Shown: positions 7,444-13,567 of the stretch, in pieces
How the letters are laid out: each line of letters starts with the position of its first letter
Numbering within the stretch: the first letter of the stretch is position 1
Assembly: GCF_008042275.1 (NCBI RefSeq)
Contig: NZ_RDBK01000043.1
Coordinates: 39,169-82,718, forward strand
DNA: 43,550 nucleotides
From: Streptomyces sp. OR43
GTDB taxonomy: Bacteria > Actinomycetota > Actinomycetes > Streptomycetales > Streptomycetaceae
Direction: 5' to 3'
Made by a program: the position numbers and the translations under genes
The notes under the pieces: model-generated
Database searches by the model: none
The model's input: only the letters and a program-made list of their open reading frames with translations
What the model was told of the DNA's origin: nothing

Positions 7444-9369
7444 ATGGCAGGAAGAGACCAGGAAATACGCAGCCTCAGTGGGCTCCTGACGGGAGAACGG
7501 CTGGTCACCGTGCACGGCCCGCCGGGCATCGGCAAGTCGTGGCTGGCCCGCCGCGCGGCCGAAACGGAACTCCTGACGGGCCGACAGGTGATCTGGCTGT
7601 CGCCGACGTCGGCACCGGCGGGTGCGGCCCCCGAGAAGGCCGCCCGCCGGCTGCGAGGCCAGGACCTTCATGACGCGCTCGTGGTGGTGGACGACTGCGA
7701 ACACCTCGGACCCCACGCCAGGTCGCAGATCGCGGGCCTGCTCAACGAGTTCCCCGGCGTCTCGCTCCTGGTCACCGCCCGGCGCCGGCTGTGTCTGGCG
7801 GGCGAAGCGGCCCTCCTGCTCGGCCCCTTGGACGGGTCCGAAGCGATGCGGGTGTTCACCGCCGCGGCCACTGCCGCGGGATGCCCGCTCCCGGACATCC
7901 GGGCAGACGGCGGTGCGGAGGTGTCCGCCCTGCGGGCCCGGGTTTCGGAACTGTGCGACCTGCTCGACGCGGTTCCGGGCGCGGTACGGCATGCGGCCGG
8001 CCGGCTGGGCGACGAGACCCTGGACGCCGTACTCGACGATCCGCTCGGCCCACCTGCCCGGCCCGGCCCCCTGGCCGACGCCGAGCGCACCTATCTGACG
8101 TGCGACGCGGCGGAACAACTGCTCTGGGAACGGCTCTCCGTGTTCGAGGGCCCCTTCGGCCTGGCCGCCGTGCAGGCCGTCTGTGTTTCCGGGGCGCTGC
8201 CCGTCGCGGAGGTGCTGGCCTCCCTCGACCGGCTGGCCCTGTGCGTGCTGCTGACGGACGCCGAGGGCCGCTACCGGATGCCTGCCGCGGCCCGGCGGAC
8301 GGGGGCTGCCCGGCTCGACGCGCGCGGCGACCGGTGGGCCGTCGTGCTGCACCACCGGCGCCACTACGCCGCGGTGGCCGAGGAAGCGGCCCTCCTGTGG
8401 CGGATGGGGCGGCACCGTGAGGCGGACGAACTCGTGCTCTCGGCCCGTCCGGACCTGTACGCCGCCATGAACCCCGCCACCGCTCCGCTGTCGCCCGCCG
8501 CGGAGGCGGAGACCGCTTCGGGCATCGCCGTCTCGCTGTGGTTCCACTGGGTCGCCGATGACCGGGTCACTGAAGGGCGGCGGTACCTGGAGCGGGCGCT
8601 CGACGCCACGCTCGGCGCGCGCCCCGCGAGGTCGCTGTGGCTGCTCGCCCAGCTCATGGTGTGCGACGGCGATCTGGAGGCGGCGGACCCGGTGCTCGCC
8701 GAGGCCTGGCCGCTCGCCGTCCGGGACGGCGACAGCACCTGCGTCGGGCAGCTCGCCCAGATCAGGGGCATCGCGCGCCTGTGGAAGGGAGAGGCGGAAG
8801 AGGCGGCCACGGAATTCGCCGAGGCCCTGGAACACCTGCCGCGCGCGCCGGAGTTCGGTCCCGGCAAGGGAGTGACGGTCGCCCTGCTCGCACTGGCCCT
8901 GGTCCAGGCCGAACCCGAGGCGGCCATGGACGTCATCGCGACGTCGGGGGAGTGGACCCCGACCGCCCCCGATCCCCTGGCCGACGCGTGGACCCGGTTC
9001 GTCCTGGCGGAGATCAGCCGGTGGGAGGGTGACCCGCTCCGCGCCCGGCGCTACGCGGCGCAGGCCGCCCGTCTGATGCTCGATCTCCGTGACCGCCGGT
9101 CCGCATCGGTGGCGGGCGAACTCGTCGCCGACATCGAACTCGGCCTCGGTAACCATCGCGCCGCGGCGCGGCTGCTGGGCGCTTCGGCCCGGTCGGGACC
9201 GGACGCGCCGGCGGACGGTCCGGTTCCTGCCGCGGTGGCGCAGCGTCACTCCCGGCGATGGAAGAAGCTGCGCTCCCTCCTGGGCGAGGAGCAGCTCCGC
9301 AGCGAGCAGGAACACGGAGCCGGGGAAGGGCTGCGCGTGGTTATCGGCCAAGAACAATCGGATGGCTGA
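7444..9369 (+). CDS. STAND-type ATPase with TPR-like repeats, no DNA-binding domain
   Basis: This 641-residue protein resembles the ATPase core of AfsR and LuxR-type (MalT-like) regulators. Walker A is GPPGIGKS (25-32), Walker B is ALVVVDDCEHL (D83, D84), and the sensor motif LLVTARRRL (T111-R113) matches the family's TSR box. The C-terminal half (about 330-590) is all-helical with TPR-like spacing (RYLERALDATLGARPARSLW, GDLEAADPVLAEAW, GEAEEAATEFAEALEHL). Neither a SARP domain at the N-terminus nor a LuxR HTH at the C-terminus is present. The start at 7444 follows GGAGG at 7430-7434; ATG 7408 and 7426 are weaker. It is divergent from the Lrp regulator across 108 bases, so a shared promoter region is likely. 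Confidence 0.8.
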   Translation: MAGRDQEIRSLSGLLTGERLVTVHGPPGIGKSWLARRAAETELLTGRQVIWLSPTSAPAGAAPEKAARRLRGQDLHDALVVVDDCEHLGPHARSQIAGLLNEFPGVSLLVTARRRLCLAGEAALLLGPLDGSEAMRVFTAAATAAGCPLPDIRADGGAEVSALRARVSELCDLLDAVPGAVRHAAGRLGDETLDAVLDDPLGPPARPGPLADAERTYLTCDAAEQLLWERLSVFEGPFGLAAVQAVCVSGALPVAEVLASLDRLALCVLLTDAEGRYRMPAAARRTGAARLDARGDRWAVVLHHRRHYAAVAEEAALLWRMGRHREADELVLSARPDLYAAMNPATAPLSPAAEAETASGIAVSLWFHWVADDRVTEGRRYLERALDATLGARPARSLWLLAQLMVCDGDLEAADPVLAEAWPLAVRDGDSTCVGQLAQIRGIARLWKGEAEEAATEFAEALEHLPRAPEFGPGKGVTVALLALALVQAEPEAAMDVIATSGEWTPTAPDPLADAWTRFVLAEISRWEGDPLRARRYAAQAARLMLDLRDRRSASVAGELVADIELGLGNHRAAARLLGASARSGPDAPADGPVPAAVAQRHSRRWKKLRSLLGEEQLRSEQEHGAGEGLRVVIGQEQSDG

Positions 9370-9576
9370 CAATCGCACCGGAATTCGTGCGGTTCCGGGC
9401 ATCGGGTGGCCCGAAACAGTCACATCCTCAAAATAGTGATCGCACCCCACGGACTGGGTGCCGGTTTGCCATGCTGTCGCCGTACGCCTGCCGAAGATGC
9501 ACTGAATCCGAGACCTTGTGACGACCCTGACCTGCGCATTCGACGTCCTGGGGCTCACTGGTGAGAGAAGTGGTCC

Positions 9577-10200
9577 ATGCCGACCGAGCACGCCGACAGC
9601 CCCCGGGACGAGTCCGCCGAAGCCGCTCCGAACGACGCCCTGGCCCTGAAGATCCTCGTCGCCGGCGGGTTCGGGGTCGGCAAGACGACGCTCGTCGGCG
9701 CAGTGAGCGAGATCCGGCCCCTCCGCACGGAGGAACTCCTCAGCGAGGCCGGACAGTCGGTGGACGACACCGATGGCGTCGCCCAGAAGACCACCACCAC
9801 CGTCGCCATGGACTTCGGACGTATCACCATCAGGTCCGGGCTCTCCCTGTACCTGTTCGGAACCCCGGGCCAGGACAGGTTCTGGTTCCTCTGGGACGAA
9901 CTCTCCCAAGGCGCCCTGGGCGCGGTGGTTCTGGCGGACACCCGGCGGCTGGAGGACTGCTTCCCGGCGGTCGACTACTTCGAGCACCGCAAAATTCCCT
10001 TCGTCGTCGCCGTCAACTGCTTCGCGGGGGCTCGCTCGTACGGCGAACGGGATGTGTCGCGCGCCCTCGATCTCGACCCCGGAACACCGGTGGTGCTCTG
10101 CGACGCCAGAGACCGGGATTCGGGCAAGGAAGTCCTGATCCGGATGGTCGAGTACGCGGGCCGGATGCACACCGCACGGCTTCTGGACTCGGTCGGCTGA
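9577..10200 (+). CDS. Ras-like GTPase, conservon CvnD type
   Basis: This 207-residue protein is a small GTPase of the bacterial MglA/CvnD group. G1 is GGFGVGKT (30-37). The Thr run TTTTVAMDFGRI is the G2 region. LFGTPGQDRFWFLWDEL is the G3 region; the usual DxxG Asp is replaced by Gly, as is normal for this group. VVAVNCF is the G4 equivalent. In conservons it cycles under CvnA, CvnB and CvnC control. Here it stands apart from CvnB-CvnC at 46-929 and is followed 119 bases later by its own roadblock gene. The 207-base stretch before it holds no gene and presumably its promoter. Confidence 0.92.
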   Translation: MPTEHADSPRDESAEAAPNDALALKILVAGGFGVGKTTLVGAVSEIRPLRTEELLSEAGQSVDDTDGVAQKTTTTVAMDFGRITIRSGLSLYLFGTPGQDRFWFLWDELSQGALGAVVLADTRRLEDCFPAVDYFEHRKIPFVVAVNCFAGARSYGERDVSRALDLDPGTPVVLCDARDRDSGKEVLIRMVEYAGRMHTARLLDSVG

Positions 10201-10319
10201 GCTGTCTTGGCCTGATTCCGTCCCGGTGATGCGCAGCGGGGCGCTTGCCCGTACGTGACCGGTGCGTAAGGCTTGCGCACAAGCGGGGCACGGGGAACGT
10301 ATGAACGGGGAGGAACAGA

Positions 10320-10733
10320 ATGGCGCTGGACAGGGGACTCGACTGGCTGCTTGACGATCTCACCAGCCGGGTGGAGCACATACGGCATGCCCTGGTGCTG
10401 TCGAACGACGGTCTGGTCACGGGAGCGAGCACGGGGCTGGCGCGTGAGGACGCGGAGCATCTGGCCGCCGTGTCGTCCGGACTGCACAGTCTTGCCCGCG
10501 GATCGGGCCGGCACTTCCGTGCCGGAAAGGCCCGGCAGACCATGGTGGAGTTCGACGAGGCGCTGCTCTTCGTGACGGCTGCCGGAGACGGCAGCTGCCT
10601 GTGTGTGCTGAGTGAGGCGGAGGCCGATGTGGGGCAGGTGGCGTACGAGATGACGCTGCTGGTCAACCGGGTCGGGGAGCACCTCGGTGTGGCCGCACGG
10701 CAGGACGGGAGCGCCGGGGTCAACAGGGTCTGA
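10320..10733 (+). CDS. Roadblock/LC7 domain protein, second CvnB-type copy
   Basis: This 137-residue roadblock/LC7 protein aligns without gaps to the protein at 46-483 over about 120 residues, with about 70% identity by eye (shared LDWLLDDL, REDAEHLAAV, GRHFRAG, RQTMVE, RVGEHL). The start has GGGGAGGAA just upstream. It follows the CvnD-type GTPase on the same strand, 119 bases away, and no DUF742 gene accompanies it. A GTPase plus roadblock pair is a minimal switch and regulator module. The copy may serve the nearby GTPase, the upstream conservon, or both. Confidence 0.92.
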   Translation: MALDRGLDWLLDDLTSRVEHIRHALVLSNDGLVTGASTGLAREDAEHLAAVSSGLHSLARGSGRHFRAGKARQTMVEFDEALLFVTAAGDGSCLCVLSEAEADVGQVAYEMTLLVNRVGEHLGVAARQDGSAGVNRV

Positions 10734-10766
10734 GGGTGCGGTCGGTGCCGCCGCCCTGTCCAGAGG

Positions 10767-10775
10767 TTATCCACA
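10767..10775. promoter_or_regulatory. Isolated DnaA-box-like sequence
   Basis: TTATCCACA matches the classical bacterial DnaA box exactly; the usual Streptomyces form is TTGTCCACA. It is a single copy between the roadblock gene and the DUF6397-like gene, with no neighbouring boxes, so it is not an origin. It could be a DnaA titration or regulation site, or chance. Confidence 0.35.
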
Positions 10776-10849
10776 GGCCGGGCGGCGGTTGCCGTTTCCG
10801 TACTACCGTGGTCACGGAGAGTATTCGGGACTCACGGGGGAGAAGCGTC

Positions 10850-12010
10850 ATGCCGATGACGGAAGCGGTGCGGGAAGACGGCGTTCACATGATCACCGTC
10901 AGCAGGGCCGCGGCGGAACTGGAGCTGAGGCGCGGAGAGTTCGCGCTGGCCGTCCATCTGGGCATCGTCCGGGTGGAGGCTCGGCAGCCCGGAGGGCGGG
11001 CCGGCGTCCGCCGGGAGGAGATCGACCGGTTCACGTCGCAGGACGGATTCCCCGGGATGCTGCAGGAGCGGGTGCGGACCGTGGGGACCGCGGACGGGGC
11101 CCGGCTGCTCGGGATCAGTCCGGTCCGCTTCAGCCGGCTGGCGCGTGCGGGCTGTGTCACGCCGGTCGCGTTCTACCTCAATCGCTACCGAGCGGTGGTG
11201 TGGCTCTATCTCGCGCAGGAGCTGGGCGGGCTGGCCGCGCGGTCGCCCGAACTCATGGTGGGCAACAGCCCGCCGTGGATGCGCAGTCGACTGGACGCGG
11301 GAACGGACTGCCGGGCGCGCAACTGGCGCTCCCGTCGGACCGAGCGGCTGCTGGCCCTTACCGAGGACCCCTGGGCCCGTGCCGCCGTCGTCGGGGAAGG
11401 GCTGGACCCGATCCAACTGGCCGAGGTCGTGGACGATCCGTACGAGCGTGCCTATCTCGGCCGGGTCCGGCCCGTACCGGTGTTCGGCCAGGGCGGATCG
11501 GCCGCCGGGCGCGAGGCCATGGCACGGCTGATGCTCGCCGATGAACCGGACGAGATCCTCTGGCGGCGGGTCACCCTCGGGATGGAGCTGGACAGCGCAC
11601 GCGAACTGCGCGCGGCCCCGCGACCGGGGGAAAGGCGGTGTTCCGAAGTGGCGGGCGATGCAGGAGCCTCGGGCGAACCCGAGGTGCCGGTGACCTCGGC
11701 CGGTCCGGCGCGTCCGCCGGGGGCGGAGGAGGCATCGGCTGAACGGCCGGAGCCCGGTGCGCTGGGGGACGGCACACGGGATGACGGTGAACGGGGAGCC
11801 GCCGAACGGGATGACGGTGAACGGGGAGCCGGTGAATGGGAGGCCGGCGAAGGTGGCGGCGTCGCGGGGCTGCTGGCCCGGATGCGGCTGCGCCGGACAC
11901 CTCCGCGCCGGAGCCCGCGCCGGACAGCGGGCAGCCGGGGTAAGTCGTTCGCCGGCGGCTCCCGGACCAGACATTCTTTGCACCATGCTGATCAGGGAAG
12001 CAACCGCTGA
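10850..12010 (+). CDS. DUF6397-like protein with two MerR/excisionase-like helical repeats
   Basis: This protein of about 386 residues resembles Streptomyces DUF6397 proteins; I assign it from memory of that family. The first half has two segments that look like excisionase-type HTH: VSRAAAELELRRGEFALAVH, and later GTADGARLLGISPVRFSRLA. A conserved middle part follows (WRSRRTERLLALTEDPWARA, then LAEVVDDPYERAYLGRVR). The last 110 residues are disordered, acidic and repetitive, with a ten-residue repeat (RDDGERGAAE, RDDGERGAGE), ending in an Arg-rich tail. The start at ATG 10850 follows GGGGGAGAAG. The 3' end overlaps the GNAT gene by 26 bases. Function is unknown; DNA binding is plausible. Confidence 0.75.
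   Translation: MPMTEAVREDGVHMITVSRAAAELELRRGEFALAVHLGIVRVEARQPGGRAGVRREEIDRFTSQDGFPGMLQERVRTVGTADGARLLGISPVRFSRLARAGCVTPVAFYLNRYRAVVWLYLAQELGGLAARSPELMVGNSPPWMRSRLDAGTDCRARNWRSRRTERLLALTEDPWARAAVVGEGLDPIQLAEVVDDPYERAYLGRVRPVPVFGQGGSAAGREAMARLMLADEPDEILWRRVTLGMELDSARELRAAPRPGERRCSEVAGDAGASGEPEVPVTSAGPARPPGAEEASAERPEPGALGDGTRDDGERGAAERDDGERGAGEWEAGEGGGVAGLLARMRLRRTPPRRSPRRTAGSRGKSFAGGSRTRHSLHHADQGSNR
11776..11835 (+). repeat. Two tandem 30-bp units inside the DUF6397-like gene
   Basis: The first 25 bases of each unit are identical (11776-11800 and 11806-11830), with a 5-base spacer between them. The 30-base period keeps the reading frame and encodes two acidic decapeptides. This is a recent slippage-type expansion in a disordered tail and a likely strain-variable site. 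Confidence 0.8.
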
Positions 12011-12473
12011 GGACTGGCCCGCCATCTGGCCCTTCTTCCACGAAATCGTCGCCGCGGGCGAGACGTTCACCTACCCTCTCGATCTCGCGGAGGCCGAGGC
12101 CCTTGACTGGTGGCTCCTGAAACCCCCGAACCGCACGGTGGTCGCGGTCGACGAGGACGGCGGCGTCCTGGGCACGGCCAAGATGAACAACAACCAGATG
12201 GGCAACGGCTCACACGTGGCCAGCGCCAGTTACATGGTCGACCCCCGGCGCTCCGGACAGGGTGTGGGGCGGGCCCTGTGCGTGTACACGATCGACTGGG
12301 CTCGCGCGGCCGGGTTCCGCGCCATGCAGTTCAACGCGGTCGTGGAAGGCAACGCCGCCGCGGTCGGGCTCTACCGCTCCCTCGGTTTCGAGGTCCTGGG
12401 AACCCTGCCGGAGGGGTTCGACCACCCGAAGAAGGGGTTCGTGGGACTTCACATCATGTACCGGCCGCTCTGA
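11985..12473 (+). CDS. GNAT family N-acetyltransferase (phosphinothricin acetyltransferase-like)
   Basis: This 162-residue protein is a complete GNAT fold. It opens MLIREATAEDWPAIWPFFHEIV, has GTAKMNNNQMGNGSHVASASYMV as the central strands, and carries the acetyl-CoA pyrophosphate loop as DPRRSGQGVGRALC. FNAVVEGNAAAVGLYRSLGF is the C-terminal motif B. The overall shape recalls PhnO/Pat-type acetyltransferases of small amines or L-amino acids. The start ATG has no ribosome site and lies inside the end of the upstream gene; CATTCT sits at -13 to -8, so the mRNA may be leaderless. A hairpin at 12489-12516 follows the stop. The substrate is unknown. Confidence 0.88.
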   Translation: MLIREATAEDWPAIWPFFHEIVAAGETFTYPLDLAEAEALDWWLLKPPNRTVVAVDEDGGVLGTAKMNNNQMGNGSHVASASYMVDPRRSGQGVGRALCVYTIDWARAAGFRAMQFNAVVEGNAAAVGLYRSLGFEVLGTLPEGFDHPKKGFVGLHIMYRPL

Positions 12474-12488
12474 CGGTCCGCGGGTGAT

Positions 12489-12516
12489 CGTGCCCGCGGA
12501 CTACCCCACGGGCACG
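12489..12516 (+). terminator. Hairpin after the GNAT gene
   Basis: CGTGCCCG (12489-12496) pairs with CGGGCACG (12509-12516), an 8-bp stem with a 12-base loop starting 15 bases after the GNAT stop. It is a plausible factor-independent terminator without a U-tract. Confidence 0.55.
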
Positions 12517-12719
12517 CTCCGGCGTCGGACGTTCACTTCGCGCCACGGCAGCGATGAAGCCCTGTTGGTGGCCGTGTCCGGGTTGCCCCAACCGGAGGCG
12601 ATGTGGGGTCAGTTGTGAAGCCGAATGGTCTGTGGGGCGGGTGCACACAGAGGGGACGGGGGCAGTACTGTGCGCCCCACCGCCATTCGGGCGATGAAAC
12701 ATTTGCGGAGGAAGAATCC

Positions 12720-13343
12720 ATGACCATACCCAGGAGATCGTGGCGTGCTGCGGGAACCCTCGCCGCCGCCGCGATTGTCGGTCTGACCGGTGCGGTTCTC
12801 ACCGCCGGTCCGGCCGCAGCTCACACCCCCACCTGGGACGTGACCTGTACCGAAGTGAGCCTGCACCTGACCGCGTACAACGGTGACGTCACCAACCAGG
12901 TGACCGTCACCGTCGACGGAAAGGACCTCCTGCCGACGGAGACCTTCGGCAAGGGGCTCGACAAGACGATCGCGCTGCCCGAGCACGACAAGGCGCTGAC
13001 GGTCCGTCTGGTCGTCAAGGCCGGTGACGGCGACAAGTACTCGCGTGACGAGTCCAAGCAGGCACCGGTGTGCGAGGAGACGCAGGAGCCCACGCCGACG
13101 CCGTCCGAGACGAAGCCGTCCGAGACGCCCACCACGGCGACTCCCACGCCGACCGACACTCCCAGCGAGACCGCCTCGTCGTCCGCGCCTGCCGCGGCCG
13201 CGCCGAGCCCCAGCTCGCCGGATCTGGCCGAGACCGGCTCGTCGTCCGCGACGCCGATCATCGGTGGCGCGGCTGTCGCCGTGCTGCTGGCCGGTGGCGG
13301 CATCATGTGGTCCGTGCGCAAGCGCCGCACCGCGCAGCACTGA
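12720..13343 (+). CDS. Secreted LAETG-anchored surface protein (sortase E substrate)
   Basis: This 207-residue protein has a Sec signal peptide (RRSWR basic start, hydrophobic 10-30, likely cut after AAA34), then a small domain (about 35-115) with two Cys (DVTC and APVC) that could pair. A Thr/Pro/Ser stalk (about 118-165) and a C-terminal sorting signal follow. The sorting signal is LAETG (169-173), a hydrophobic helix (about 179-196) and RKRR. LAxTG is recognised by class E sortases of Streptomyces, which cut between Thr and Gly and link the protein to peptidoglycan. No sortase gene is in the window. The start has a strong GGAGGAAG site. The role of the small domain is unknown. Confidence 0.9.
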   Translation: MTIPRRSWRAAGTLAAAAIVGLTGAVLTAGPAAAHTPTWDVTCTEVSLHLTAYNGDVTNQVTVTVDGKDLLPTETFGKGLDKTIALPEHDKALTVRLVVKAGDGDKYSRDESKQAPVCEETQEPTPTPSETKPSETPTTATPTPTDTPSETASSSAPAAAAPSPSSPDLAETGSSSATPIIGGAAVAVLLAGGGIMWSVRKRRTAQH

Positions 13344-13389
13344 CGTACGCCGGGACCCGGGCGCGTTGACTGTGCCCGGAACACCGGCC

Positions 13390-13429
13390 GAGGGGCGCGC
13401 CCTGTCCTGTGGGACGAGGCGCGCCCCTC
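13390..13429. terminator. Terminator between the surface protein and the convergent phosphatase
   Basis: GAGGGGCGCGCC (13390-13401) pairs exactly with GGCGCGCCCCTC (13418-13429) around a 16-base loop, 46 bases after the stop of the surface protein gene. The remaining gap to 13567 holds only degenerate CCCTCGATG-like repeats and a run of eight C. Confidence 0.85.
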
Positions 13430-13567
13430 AATGCCGTCCTCTCGATGTGTCCCTCGATGCCGCCCCTCGATGTCGTCCCCCCCCAACGCTGCGCCTTCGA
13501 GGTTGCGGCCTCCAGGCTGCCCCCCAAACCTCTGCCCTCCGTACGGTCCCCCGATATGTGGTTGCCG

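Noticed and set aside
6283..10170. A 1295-codon open frame on the minus strand
   Set aside because: Only the part from 7335 down is a gene (Lrp regulator). The rest is antisense to the STAND ATPase and GTPase, has Gly/Arg/Pro-rich nonsense composition and no motifs.
10767..10849. A replication origin suggested by a DnaA box
   Set aside because: There is only one box, no AT-rich unwinding region and no dnaA or dnaN nearby.
13431..13510. Repeated CTCGATG elements that hinted at a repeat array
   Set aside because: Units are degenerate, have irregular spacing and are followed by a C-run. There is no CRISPR-like repeat/spacer pattern; it is probably a simple GC-rich tract after the terminator.
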